Shown one piece after another: positions 45,724 through 57,370 of a stretch of DNA of 64,000 nt. The DNA is from Myxocyprinus asiaticus (Eukaryota; Chordata; Actinopteri; Cypriniformes; Catostomidae), in the NCBI RefSeq assembly GCF_019703515.2, contig NC_059387.1, positions 34,651,877-34,715,876 on the forward strand, written 5' to 3'. Under the pieces are notes generated by a model. That model searched no databases. It saw only the letters and a list, made by a program, of their open reading frames with translations, and was not told where the DNA came from. The first letter of the stretch is position 1, and each line of letters starts with the position of its first letter. Made by a program: the position numbers and the translations under genes.

Positions 45724-47135
45724 TTTGGGTAGCCTTCCACAAGCTTCTCACAATAAGTTGCTGGAATTTTGTCCCATTCCTCCAGACAGAACTGGTGTAA
45801 CTGAGTCAGGTTTGTAGGCCTCCTTGCTAGCACATGCTTTTTTCAGTTCTGCCCACAAATTTTCTATTGGATTGAGGTCAGGGCTTTGTGATGGCCACTT
45901 AAATACCTTGACTTTGTTGTCCTTGAGCCATTTTGCCACAACTTTGGAGGTATGCTTGGGGTCTTTGTCCATTTGGAAGACCCATTTGCGACCGAGCTTT
46001 AACTTCATGGCTGATATCTTGAGATATTGCTTCAATATATCCTCATAATTTTCCTTCCTCATGATGCCATCTATTTTGTGAAGTGCACCAGTCCCTCCTG
46101 CAGCAAATCACCTCCACAACAGGATGCTACCACCCCCATACTTCACGATTGGGATGGTGTTCTTCGGCTTGCAAGCCTCACCCTTTTTCCTCCAAACATA
46201 ACGATGGTCATTATGGCCAAAAAGTTCAATTTTTGTTTCATCAGACCAGAGGACATTTCTCTAGAAAGTAAGATCTTTGTCCCCATGTGCACTTGCAAAC
46301 TGTAGTCTGGCTATTTTATGGCAGTTTTGGAGCATTGGCTTCTTCCTTGCTGAGCAGCCTTTAAGATTATGTCGATATAGGACTCGTTTTACTGTGGATA
46401 TAGATACTTGTCTACCTGTTTCCTCCAGCATCTTCACAAGGACCTTTGCTGTTCTTCTGGGATTGATTTGCACTTTTCACACCAAACTATGTTCATCTCT
46501 AGGAGACAGAATGCGTCTCCTTCCTGAGCGGTATGATGGCTGTATGGTCCCATGGTGTTTATACTTGCGTACTATTGTTTGTACAGATGAACGTGGTACC
46601 TTCAGGTGATTGGAAATTCCTCCCAAGGATGAACCAGACTTGTGGAGGTCCACAATTGTTTTCTGAGGTCTTGGCTGATTTCTTTTGATTTTCCCATGAT
46701 GTCAAGCAAAGATGCACTGAGTTTGAAGGTAGGCCTTAAACTACATCCAGAGGTACACCTCCAATTCAGTACACCTCCTTTCAGAAGCTAATTGTCTAAA
46801 GTCTTGACATCATTTTCTGGAATTTTCCAAGCTGCTTAAAGGCACAGTTAACTTAGTATAAAATTCTGACCCACTGGAATTGTGATATAGTCAATTAAAA
46901 GTGAAACAATCTGTCTGTAAACAATTGTTGGAAAAATTACTGTGGTAACGCGCTCAACAAACCACATGATAAGATGCGCGGATTGACGGTCTCAGACACG
47001 GCAGCTGCTACGATTCATCCTCCGCCACCTGGATTGAGGTGAGTCACTACGCCACCATGAGGATTTATAGTGCATTGGGAATTGGGCATTGCAAATTGGG
47101 GAGAAAATCCCCCCCCACCTTCTGACTTCAACTGT
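45724..47135 (-). mobile_element. Sleeping-Beauty-like Tc1 element, decayed, with SINE inside its end
   Basis: Minus-strand frames give the middle region (46473-46261, SISTVKRVLYRHNLKG) and the C-terminal half (46062-45748) with MDKDPKHTSKVVAKWL and SPDLNPIENLWAELKK, the DDE transposase boxes. The 5' inner repeat lies at about 46850-46935. The outer end 'ttctgacttcaactg' is at about 47120-47134, followed by TA. A SINE fragment occupies most of the space between inner and outer repeat. The left terminal repeat beyond 45724 is not recognisable. Confidence 0.75.
46937..47112 (+). mobile_element. HAmo-like SINE, 5'-truncated, inside Tc1 terminal repeat
   Basis: 'ggtaacgcgctcaacaaacc' through 'ttgcaaattggggagaaaat' matches the 3' half of the SINE at 28861. 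The tRNA-like head is absent. Confidence 0.75.
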
Positions 47136-47146
47136 ATATATATATA

Positions 47147-47659
47147 CAGTACTGTGCAAAAGTCTTGGCACATAAGATGCTTCACAAAAACATTTGTCTT
47201 AAGATGGTTATTTATATCTTCAGCTTAAGTGTGTCAATAGGAAATATACATTTTAGACTCCCAAACATTTATTTTGCAATTAGAATAGAAGAACAGGGAG
47301 CCCTGCAACAGATGGCATGGTCCTCACAGAGCCCCCCACTGAATATTGAGTCAGTCTGGGATTACAAAAGAGACAGAAGCAATTGAGACAGCCAAAATAG
47401 ATAGAAGAACTGTGGCGAATTCTCCAAGAAACTTGGAACATCCTATCTGTCAGCAACCAAGAAAAACTGTATCCAGGTGTACCTAGGAGAATTGGGGCTG
47501 TTTTGAAGCAAAGGTGGTCACACCAAATATTGATGTAGCTTTTTTATGTTTACTGGACTTTATATGACGTTAATTGATAAATTAAAACTATATATGGCAT
47601 TATTTTTGAAGACATCCTCACTATGCAATATTTTTCCCAAGTGCCTAAAACATTTGCAC

Positions 47660-47665
<6 letters not shown>
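47147..47665 (+). mobile_element. Non-autonomous Tc1-like element with 25-bp inverted ends
   Basis: Left end CAGTACTGTGCAAAAGTCTT at 47147; right end GTGCCTAAAACATTTGCACA then GTACT ending at 47665, its inverted counterpart. TA flanks both sides, as expected for Tc1/mariner. The interior retains a scrap of transposase (MAWSSQSPPLNIESVW, equivalent to the SPDLNPIE-W box), so it is a deletion derivative. Confidence 0.8.

Positions 47666-47717
<52 letters not shown>
47666..47717. repeat. (TA)n microsatellite
   Basis: About 50 bp of TA directly at the right end of the Tc1-like element, possibly expanded from its TA target. Confidence 0.9.
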
Positions 47718-47718
<1 letters not shown>

Positions 47719-48067
47719 CATTGCTTGTTTGTTTTTTATCATTTCATCCTATGTATGATGGGACTAAATATTATACATGAAACAGAAATTGTAATGAAAG
47801 CCACAGCCACAAGGATTTAGAATTGCTATTTTAATACTGTATCATAACTAGCACATGATAATGCCATAACAGCATCACAGAAGCTTTTTATTGGAGAATT
47901 ACTCTTCATCATGTCCTTTCTGTAACAAAGATGGGAGGAACAGATCTATTACCAATGTAGATTTGTCAGTGTAAGTGTCATTGTAAACTATGCTGTTAAA
48001 CATTTGAATTTGTTTAATAGGACAAAAAAGTTTTTTTTTTTTTTAAATAAATAAATAAATAACCTAC
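47718..48067. other. DNA between Tc1 cluster and myosin remnant
   Basis: No feature recognised apart from a (TAAA)n run at about 48045-48061. The myosin 3' terminal exon (last residues and stop) was not found here. Confidence 0.4.
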
Positions 48068-48184
48068 CTTTGGTCCTGGACCACTGTTGACCTGAGATTC
48101 AGCAATGTCAGCCCTTCATTCTGCTTCATCCAGCTCATGCTGCAGTTTACGGAACTTGCCCAGGTTAACATTGGCCTGTTCCTC
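48068..48184 (-). pseudogene. myosin remnant: penultimate rod exon
   Basis: Reads EEQANVNLGKFRKLQHELDE, AE, stop, RADIAESQVN. The in-frame TGA is at 48116-48118. After VN the sequence diverges (SGPGPK) from the usual KxRAKSR end. Acceptor and donor (gtaggt) are still present. Confidence 0.85.
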
Positions 48185-48293
48185 CTAAAAAACAAAATTA
48201 CAAAATATATTGTTACTCTGTGTAATCTGACAGAGACAAAACAATTGCAGAAGTCATTGCACACAAATGGCAATAGTGGAAAAAAATACTCAC

Positions 48294-48389
48294 AGCCTCC
48301 TCAGCAGTTCTCTTATAGGACCTGACATTCAGCTGAAGTTTGTCCACCAGATCCTGCAGACGGGACAGATTCTTACAATCCTCCTCAGT
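48294..48389 (-). pseudogene. myosin remnant: 96-bp rod exon, acceptor lost
   Basis: [20 protein letters not shown] then [12 protein letters not shown], open and of normal length, but the acceptor AG is AA at 48390-48391 (minus strand 'tttgcaa'). Confidence 0.85.
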
Positions 48390-48503
48390 TTGCAAATGGA
48401 GTTAAGGGGTACAATGTGACTTGATTGTTTCCCATATGCTTTTAAAAATGTTTGTATGAACATCAAGACATTTGTTTATCAGTGTCTCTTTATCAAAATA
48501 ACC

Positions 48504-48529
48504 TGGCAGGTGAGCTCCTTGATGCATCT
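48504..48529 (-). pseudogene. myosin remnant: 3' end of a rod exon
   Basis: Only the last 26 bp survive, reading IKELTCQ before a GT donor (consensus KELTYQ). The rest of the exon is gone. Confidence 0.6.
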
Positions 48530-48584
48530 CTAAAAAATAATAAGCCAGAAAATAAAACATGAAATCAAAGAATATTTTTGCTTC

Positions 48585-50568
48585 TGTAGCGAATTTGGTA
48601 GTATAAATGTACACGGGATGGGTTAAAGTGCCCACGTACCTCCACCGTTATATGTAGGGAAACAGTATGTGTGAGCTAGGAATTAAATTAAACTGTCCTT
48701 ATTCTACTTTATTGTGTAAGGAAATGTATAATGGAATTAGTCGCATTCGACAACCATTATAAATTAGATAAATGACAAATAACTAGATTATTTGTCTGAA
48801 TAAAATTCTCCACCATTAAAATCATAATACAACATCTCGTTGTATCCGCTCACAATTTATATTGCAAGGAATTAGCTTTAATAAGGGAATTATGATGAAT
48901 TCTCTTATTGGAGTAATATTATTCTCTTGGCTTATTGAAAATAATATTACACATATTTAGGTACAGCTTTGAAGCGAAATCTTTTAAAAACAGGGATGAG
49001 ATTATTTATCAAAATATACCACTGTCAAATTATCTTTAAAAGGGGAAAATGAATAATTAACCATAACTCATTATAATTAACTATAAATATTTGGATCAGT
49101 CAATAGAATTAACTTAATGTAGCTGAATTAATATTACAATCAACTAATCTGTTCGTCCAGCGAACACTCAGTATTGATCGTCTATCAATTCTCAGAAAGG
49201 ATATTTTTCATGGCCACAGAAAAATAATTCTTAGCATGTAGCTGTGATCAAATTGTTAAATTTATGTTGATTTACAAGCAGACCAGAATCAACTCGCAAG
49301 AATGTACACAAAAGCTTTAACTAAATCACGAACACATAACAAATCTAAACAAACACATACACACAAATCACGCATACATGGGAAATGGAAAAGTGAAAGA
49401 AACAGGAACAGAACAGGGAAAAGAAGCTATGACAAGAGTCATTTAACCATCTGAAAGAACCATCAGTTTCTTACTTCAAAGCACCTTTGTTAACAAAGGG
49501 GTTCACAGCTTACACTAAACCTCTGTTTAGTTAGTTAATTGTACGATACTTGCAATGCCTTGGCTGTTGAGAGAGAGCCCGGATGCAGTCTCAGGAGAAA
49601 GTCTTGATGGTTCCTTGAGTCGATGGTGTTGAAGTTGCAATCAAATTCTTCCGTGTTGAATGAAGAAATGGTGATGAACTTGCGGTGTTAGTTTGACTCC
49701 GTTATGGTTGAGGAAGTTACACATGGCTTGATGTGTTAAGGCCTGCCGGCCCGCGACCTCGCAGTCGGACCGGGTGTTTCCGGTCTCACACGAGCAGCAA
49801 CCATGAGCAGAATGGAGAAAGAGAAGAGGGAAGAGAGAGGAGGAGGTCACTCCGACAGTGCCCTTTAACTCCTGAGAGAGGTCACTCCTCTCGAGTTTGG
49901 CTTGTCCAATGAGAAAGGTGCAATTTTCCAGCAGGAAAAGTTCCTTTGTTTGGAAGCTGACTCATTTGCATGATTGGTGTAAGCTAGCAGTTTGTGCCCC
50001 TTTATGCTCTGATTAATATAACAAGCATACAATGCATGCTATAAGGGGGTGCTATACTCCAATGTTTAGGGCATCACACAAGGATTAATTTGATAGGAAG
50101 CATGATACCAATAATTTGACATTATCTAGTAGCTCTGTCATAAAGCATGCACAAAATGGTATACAGTAAAAAAGACAATATACGAGACAGTAATAATCAT
50201 ACATACAATGTCCTGAGGACGTGCATGTTCATTTATAGAACAGTTTGTCTATAAATGAATGAAGAAAAGCCTGTTTTATGGGCTTTATGTGTCTTTTCTA
50301 TGGGGGAATGGAGTGAGTTTCTTCTCAGCCACATTCCTTTGCTTTTGCATGTGGCTACCTTCCCCCACCTGGAATGTCTCTGAGGTCCACTAGTTGCTGG
50401 ACCAGTGTCAGCAAAGGGGGAGTAAAAACTGACAATGATTAGTGGGAGAGCAGACATTTCAGTCTGCCTGGGCCTACTTGGACCTTTGCTTGTTACGGTC
50501 TTGAGACGTCTGTTGGATTATTCATTAAATAATGAATAATTGTGTGTCTGATTGGTCCAGATGCTACA
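48585..50568. mobile_element. Possible solo LTR or other inserted element (TGTAGC...GCTACA)
   Basis: About 1.98 kb of non-myosin DNA sits exactly between two myosin intron edges. It starts TGTAGCGAATTTGG and ends CCAGATGCTACA, so both ends share TGTAGC as an inverted repeat with the TG...CA form of LTRs. No ORF. No matching target duplication is visible, and several myosin exons are missing at this point, so it may be a rearranged element. The assignment is tentative. Confidence 0.4.
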
Positions 50569-50576
50569 ATTCTTAC

Positions 50577-50758
50577 TTGGCATCCTCCAGATCTTCAGTC
50601 CTCTGGATGGCATCAGTATCATACTTGGTTCTCCACTGAGCCACCTCAGAGTTTGCCATGGAGAGACTAAGCTGTAGCTCAGCTTTGGCTTCCTGCTCCC
50701 TCAGCAGATCAACATCATGGTGAGAAGACTGCACTGCATGGGCCAGGGCATTCTTAGC
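50577..50758 (-). pseudogene. myosin remnant: rod exon ([10 protein letters not shown]...)
   Basis: [20 protein letters not shown], then [20 protein letters not shown] and [20 protein letters not shown]. Open frame with an in-frame loss of the YEEE segment seen in intact myosins. Acceptor 'tttttttcag', donor gtaaga. Confidence 0.85.
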
Positions 50759-50856
50759 CTGAAAAAAATAGAGCCAATTGTTTGTTAGTGATGTGTAATG
50801 TCCTAATGTGTAAAAACAATTCAACCTCTAGGAAAACATTATGGACTTAAGCAAAC

Positions 50857-50967
50857 CTTGACTTCCTCCTCTAGTTGTCTCTTGATATCTTTGAGTGTAG
50901 GACTGCTTGCCTCTGGTCAGTTGAGACACCAGGGAATCTTTCTCTTCTAGCTGTCTGGACAGTTCAC
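50857..50967 (-). pseudogene. myosin remnant: rod exon with 8-bp deletion
   Basis: [26 protein letters not shown], then a frameshift: 111 bp against the usual 119. Confidence 0.8.
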
Positions 50968-51058
50968 CTGAAAGGTCAAGTCAAAATATATATAAAAAAA
51001 GTGTTGTTTTTATAAAGATGACAAATTATAATAGCTACAGTATATTTTGTGCCCTTAC

Positions 51059-51185
51059 CATTCTCAGTTTGCAGCTTGACTTTTTGCATGGTGAAATCAT
51101 TAATTGTGTGCTGGCCTTCCTCAGCTTTGGTTCTGTACTCACTCATCTGGTCTTCCAGAGTTCTGCACATTTTCTCTAGGTTGCT
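51059..51185 (-). pseudogene. myosin remnant: 127-bp rod exon
   Basis: [20 protein letters not shown], then [20 protein letters not shown]. Open, with normal length and splice sites. Confidence 0.85.
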
Positions 51186-51263
51186 CTAATGAAGTATATT
51201 GGTTTTACAATGGAGTTTCACATAATCTTTCTTACTGTCTCACATTTTTGTGTTGTTACTAAC

Positions 51264-51363
51264 CTTCGATTTTACGATTTGTTCCATGTTGGACACCACA
51301 TCATCAAGCTCTAACTTCAGTTCACTCTTTTCTTACTCAAGCTTCTGCTTCACTCTCTGAAGA
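51264..51363 (-). pseudogene. myosin remnant: rod exon, 3' part beyond the L2 insertion
   Basis: Reads LQRVKQKLE, stop (51333-51335), EKSELKLELDDVVSNMEQIV, KSK. It continues the exon whose 5' part is at 54628-54923. A 27-bp filler (51364-51390) separates it from the LINE. Confidence 0.85.
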
Positions 51364-51390
51364 CCCATATTGACTTTTATCAATTCATCA

Positions 51391-54300
51391 AGATGGCGCC
51401 GCGGATGGCCGCCTTGGTGTGTAGCTCTTCAGTTCTTTTGTTGTTGTTTTTTGTTTGTCCTGTATTTAGTAATATTTAGTAATATATAGTCATATTTAGT
51501 AATATTTAGTAATATTTTTCCAGTCAGTTTTACCAGGGACGAACTCCTGAACATTCGGCAGCATATACCAGACAACCTATTCCTGGTTTTTGAATATTCA
51601 GACGTTTCCCTGGACATTTTAGTCGGAAGCGCAGCTGTGTTGTTTAAACGCGCAATGAGATGCAGGCGAGGGAGACAAGCAGGCATGCTGGTCAGGCTCC
51701 GTCGGCGCAGCTTTCGAACAGCACTGCTGAGCATTCATCTAGCAAATCTCCACTCTCTTCCTAACAAAAGGGATGAACTACATCTCCTCACCAGTACAAA
51801 CAAGAACTCTGCTGCCTTGTGCTTCACAGAAACCTGGCAGAGTGAAGCCATTCCGGACAGCACGTTATATCTGCCGGGCTTTCAGCTGTTCAGAGTGGAT
51901 CGCATTGCGGAGTTATGGGGAAAACGAGAGGCGGTGGAACATGCTTTTACATCAGTGAAAGTTGGTATACAGATGTAACAACGTTAAAGAGGATGTGCTG
52001 TCCTAATTTGTAAGCACTCTTTATTTACTGTAAGCCGTTATACTCACCGCAGGAGTTTTCCTCGTTTATTCTGGTGAGTGTGTATCGCGCCAAACGCGTG
52101 TGTGAACACAGCGCTGCAACAGCTGACTGATCAAATCACAGACAGAGAACAACAATACCCAGACTCAGTTATTATTATTCTTGGGGATTTTAACAAAGCA
52201 AATCTCACACGTGAACTGCCCAAATACAAATGGCACATTACATGCCCCACCAGAGACAGGAACATACTGGATCATTGTTACACAACAATAAAGGATGCAT
52301 ATCGCTCTGTCCTTAGGGCAGCTTTCGGACTCTCTAATCACTGTCTGGTTCATCTTCTTCCAACATACAGGCAGAAATTAAAATCAACCAAGCCAGTAGT
52401 AAGGACTGTAAAGAGATGGACCAATGAAGCATAGCGGGAACTACAAGCCTGCTTCGATTGTACGGATTGGAGTGTTTTTGAGGCTGCAGCCACAGACCTG
52501 GACAAGCTCACAGATACTGTTACATCATATATCAGTTTCTGTGAGGATATGTGCATTCATACTAGGACTTATTTAAAGTTCAACAATGACAAACCATGGT
52601 TTACAGCAGAGCTCAGGCAGCTTCGTCAGGCCAAAGAGGATGCTTACATAAAGTCTTGTACAATCAGGCCAGGAACACACTGAACAAGGAAATCAGAGTG
52701 GCTAAAAGAAGATACTCTGAGAAGCTGAAAAACAAGTTTTCAGCTAATGACCCTGCATCAGTGTGGAGTGGCATGAAACAACTCACAAATTACAGGACTC
52801 CTACCCCCAACCCTGTGGTGGACCAACAACTGGCTGACAACCAGAATGTGTTCTACTGCAGATTTGAAAGGCCCAAACTCACACCCCACACCCACTGTGA
52901 CCTTCACTTCACACAAACACCAACAGCTCCTGCAACCCCCCTCCTGCTACTCAACCTGCACTTAAGATCTGTGAAGATGATGTGAGCCAGGTCTTTTGGA
53001 AACAAAAGACGAGGAAAGCTTCAGGCCCTGAAGCTTCAGGCCAGGATCTTCGATCCTGTGCTAACCAGCTGGCCCCCATCTTCACACAGATCTTCAATAG
53101 ATCATTGGAGCAGTGTGAAGTCCCATGCTGCTTCAAAGGCTCAATCATTATTCCTGTCCCAAAGAAACCAAAAATCACAGGACTTAATGACTAAAGACCT
53201 GTCGCCCTGATGTCTGTGGTCATGAAATCATTTGAGAGACTGGTGTTGGCCCAGCTGAAGAACATCACTGGACCCTTTCTAGATCCCTTTCAATTTGCTT
53301 ATCGAGCAAACAAGTCTGTGGATGATGCAGTCAACATGGGATTGCATCATATCCTGCAACATCTGGACAGACCAGGGACATATGCAAGGATCCTTTTTGT
53401 GGACTTCAGTTCGGCTTTCAACACCATAATCCCAGCTACACTCCAGAATAAATTACAGCAACTCTCTGTTCCCATGTCTATCTGTCAGTGGATTACCAGC
53501 TTTCTGACGAACAGGCAGCAGCTTGTGAGACAGGGGAAACTCACTTCCAGCACCTGTACAATCAGCACTGGTGCCCCCCAGGGATGTGTGCTCTCCCCAC
53601 TACTCTTCTCCCTCTACACCAATGACTGCATCGCCAAGGACCCCTCTGTCAAGCTCCTGAAGTTTGCAGATGACACCACTGTCATTGGCCTCATCCGATA
53701 TGACAATGAGTCTGCATACAGAAGGGAAGTTGAACAGCTGTCTTTCTGGTGCAGTCAAAACAGCCTTGAGCTGAACATGCTCAAAATGGTGGAGATGATT
53801 GTGGACTTCAGGAGGAACACCCCAACACTGACCCCCCTCACCATTTTAAACAACACTGTGGCAGCAGTGGAGTCAATCAGGTTCCTGGGCACTACCATCT
53901 CACAGGACCTGAAGTGGGAGACCCACATTGACTCCATTGTGAAAAAGGCCCAGCAGAGGTTGTACTTCCTTCGCCAGCTGAGGAAGTTCAACCTGCCACA
54001 GGTGCTGCTGATACAGATCTACTCAGCGGTCAATGAGTCTGTCCTCTGCACTTCAGTAACTGTCTGGTTTGGTTCAGCTACAAAATCAGACATCAGAAGA
54101 CTACAAAGGACAGTTCGGACTGCTGGGAGGATTATTGGTTGTCCCCTGCCCCCCCCCCCCCCGACATTTCAGAGGTCTGAGTACCAGAACCGTCAGGCAC
54201 AGGAACAGTTTTTTCCCTCAGGCTATCCATCTCATGAACAGTTAAATTGCCCCATTGAGCAATAACTATGTGCAATACACAGTTTAGTCTTTATTATATT

Positions 54301-54627
54301 TATCCAACACATCCAACCTCTTCTGCCATTTCATTCCTCTAAAAAAAAAAACAAAAAAAAAAACAACATTTGCACTGTACATAACAGATATGTATTTTGC
54401 ACTGTACATAACAGATAACAGATTTGTATTAGATTTGCACTATGTATGTGTGTATGTATGTATGAATGTATGTGTATAATTATTTTGTATTTTTTTATTA
54501 TTATCTATGTCTTGCTGCTGTTTTTGTATTGTTTTTGTATTGCTGTACACTGGAAGCTCCTGTCACCAAGACAAATTCCTTGTATGTGTAAGCATACTTG
54601 GCAATAAAGCTGATTCTGATTCTGATA
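51391..54627 (+). mobile_element. L2/CR1-type LINE, copy C, inserted in a myosin exon
   Basis: Starts 'agatggcgccgcggatgg' and ends in three 'ctgatt' units. The endonuclease region (51720-52440; [21 protein letters not shown]) is broken by stops. The RT region is open for 351 codons at 53210-54265, with [30 protein letters not shown] and FADDTTVIGL. Upstream it is cut by a stop (TAA at 53192-53194), and a deletion after a poly-C run (about 54155) removes the conserved C-terminal end. Same family as copies A and B. Confidence 0.9.
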
Positions 54628-54923
54628 CTGAAGGTTGTCAATGTGCTCTCCCAGATCAGCCACACTGTCTGCATGTTTCTTCCTCAGTGTAGCAGCAGTG
54701 GCCTCATGTTACAGAGTGGCCTCTTCAAGGTCTCTGCACAGTTTCTGGAACTTGGCTTCATGTTCCTTGTTCATCTCAGTCTGGGCAGCAGTGGCACCAT
54801 TAACCTCCTCCAACCTCTCACTGATCTCCTCCAGTTCTCTGGACAGATCTGCCCTCTGCTTTTCAACTTTGGCACGAGCAGCTCTCTCAGCTTCCAGCTC
54901 TTCCTCAAGTTCCTCAATATGTG
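54628..54923 (-). pseudogene. myosin remnant: rod exon, 5' part up to the L2 insertion
   Basis: [40 protein letters not shown] and so on to GEHIDNLQ. It has an in-frame TAA at 54709-54711 where intact myosins have Gln (EEATLQHEATAA). The exon is physically cut by the LINE. Confidence 0.9.
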
Positions 54924-55019
54924 CTTAAAAATTGACAAAATCGAAGGTTTGTGTTAGAACTGACTCAAAAAATGTATCCTTTAATTTTTTATGATTTAGC
55001 TTTTATGGTTCAAACATAC

Positions 55020-55110
55020 TTGCAGCTCCATCAGTTTCTTCTGGAGCTGGGGACCAAGGGCTTGTTCATCCTTAATTTTGCTGTTGTGCTGGCCAATTTT
55101 AAAGTCCTTC
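55020..55110 (-). pseudogene. myosin remnant: 91-bp rod exon
   Basis: KDFKIGQHNSKIKDEQALGP then QLQKKLMELQ. Open, normal length; several residues differ from the conserved form (KDFEISQLNSKIEDEQ). Confidence 0.85.
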
Positions 55111-55208
55111 CTAAAAGGTCACATCAGAATATTTGGTGAGTGATTTTATTCTTTATATGTGTTCTTTTTTTTTTTTTTTTTTTTTCAGAATTATTTTAAC
55201 TGTTCTTA

Positions 55209-55355
<147 letters not shown>

Positions 55356-55441
55356 CTAAAATATAATTATATTTTTTTCAAAACATATCTTACCTCATGT
55401 GTTTTTAAAGTAAGATTTTGTTGGGAGTCCACAACTTTTCA

Positions 55442-55627
<186 letters not shown>

Positions 55628-55706
55628 CTAAGGAAAGAATTCAGGAGTTCAACAAACTCAAAACATGTGTAATGCTGACAGAACTGTAGGAGGTTTAAGA
55701 GCTAAC

Positions 55707-55949
55707 TTTGTTCTCAGTGGCATGTTTTTCTTTCTCCACTTTGGCCAGAATGAGCTTGAGATCATCAATGTCCTTCTTGAGCTCAGAATATTCATCCTCC
55801 AGCTTTCGTTTCTTTGCAACCAACTCAGAATTCATTTCCTCTTCATCCTCCAGTCTCTCAGTCAGCTCTTTGACTTTGGCCTCAAGCTGGATCTTGCTCT
55901 TGATCAGACCCTCACATCTCTCCTCAGCGTTACAAAGATTATCTTGCTC
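55707..55949 (-). pseudogene. myosin remnant: 243-bp S2/rod exon
   Basis: [20 protein letters not shown], then [20 protein letters not shown] and so on to [10 protein letters not shown]. Open and of normal length; [10 protein letters not shown] favours the slow/cardiac group. Confidence 0.9.
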
Positions 55950-56070
55950 CTGTCAAAGTGCAAAATAATTTTGAAGGCAAGGTTTCATTATTTTGTATTG
56001 TATTATTTTATTTGATAATTTTCTATTATATTTTAAATGTAAAAAACAATTTTTCCCCATATGGACATAC

Positions 56071-56319
56071 AGACTGCACTGCAAGCTGCAGGTCATTCTT
56101 CTCTTGGAGCATAGAAACCATCTTTTCTTCAAGTTCCTTTCTGCGGGCGTCAGATTTGGCAAAAGCCTCCTTCAACTTGGTAAATTCCTCCTTCATGTTG
56201 GCCATTTCTTTCTCAGTCTCAGCAGTTTTTAGCAGAGGCTTGATTTTAAAGTAGAGCTTCATCCATTCTTGACACCCATGAAGGCATGTACATTCCACTG
56301 GATCACCAGCAATGAATCT
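56071..56319 (-). pseudogene. myosin remnant: neck/S2 exon with 7-bp deletion
   Basis: [19 protein letters not shown], frameshift where the invariant WPW should be, then [20 protein letters not shown] and [20 protein letters not shown] in another frame. 249 bp against about 256. Confidence 0.9.
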
Positions 56320-56403
56320 CTGCTATGTAATATGCCAATTGTTTAAACCACTTAAAGGTATTGAATTTCTTCATTAATGTGATAAAGCAATCTGAAATCT
56401 CAC

Positions 56404-56540
56404 CTGCACTGAACAATCTTTTGGAACTCAATTCTTGAGAAAATACCATGAGCTCTTGCTTGAATACCAGTAATGATGAGAGCCAGACGATCGTCTCGCA
56501 TCTCTTCAAGGGTTCCCAGAAGACCAGCCTTAAAGAACAC
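56404..56540 (-). pseudogene. myosin remnant: converter/IQ exon
   Basis: [20 protein letters not shown], then [24 protein letters not shown]. 137 bp, open. This is the light-chain-binding neck start. Confidence 0.9.
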
Positions 56541-56660
56541 CTTTACAAAGATAGATAAAAAAAAACTACATATATTTTCACTTTCTGCATGATGTTATTT
56601 AAACAAGCTATTTAAAGATTATAATTTTTTTAGAAATAATTTGGAATTATTATACCTTAC

Positions 56661-56780
56661 CATGTCCTAACTTGTACTGGTTGTGATCAAGATCCAGTGA
56701 GCCAAGCATTTTTTTCAGCAGTTTTTTTATTGTCAATGAACTGTCCCTCAGGAATAGCAGATGGGTTCAGAATACGGTAT
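56661..56780 (-). pseudogene. myosin remnant: motor exon with +1 frameshift
   Basis: [23 protein letters not shown], then one extra A in a poly-A run shifts the frame; the following [15 protein letters not shown] is out of frame. Confidence 0.85.
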
Positions 56781-56859
56781 CTGATAAGAGGTATGAAAGT
56801 AAATTACAAAGTTTTAACACCTTTCCTTTTCTAGTCTTTGTTCATTTCAAGCTTTTCAC

Positions 56860-57065
56860 CTTTGTTTGAAATCTCTATAAAGAATCCTGTAGGGGAATCC
56901 TTTTCTGCAGATTCTAATACCCTCCAGCACACCGTTACAACGCAGTTGGTGCATGACCAGAGGATTCTCCATCGCTCCTGGAGTTTTAGTCGCATTTGGA
57001 ATCAGGCAACGCACAAAGTGGGGGTGAGCTGACCTCAATTTGGTCATCAGTTTGTTCAAGTTCTC
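56860..57065 (-). pseudogene. myosin remnant: SH1/SH2 helix exon
   Basis: [60 protein letters not shown] and so on. Open, both reactive Cys retained. Confidence 0.9.
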
Positions 57066-57181
57066 CTATGGTCAGAAAAGAACCATAACATTAAAAGGTA
57101 AACAGTTCTATTTAATGAAGTGAAATCACTTTCATTTTGTTGTTTGATAACTTGTTTTTATGGCCAAGTCCTCTGACTTAC

Positions 57182-57261
57182 CCTGTGGAGAGCCGACACA
57201 GTCTGGAAAGAGGAACCCTTCTTTTTGCCACCTCCTTTACCTCCTTTGCCTGAATCTTGGG
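57182..57261 (-). pseudogene. myosin remnant: loop 2 exon
   Basis: AQDSGKGGKGGGKKKGSSFQ then TVSALHR. Lys/Gly-rich actin-binding surface loop, open. Confidence 0.9.
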
Positions 57262-57370
57262 CTGAAACAAGTAAAATGTTAAAGAAAATTATTTATCTAA
57301 TTTTTCTTCGTAACTCTTAAAAGATCACTAAGCCAGGAAATGTTTTCTTCAAATAAAGATCACTGCACAC

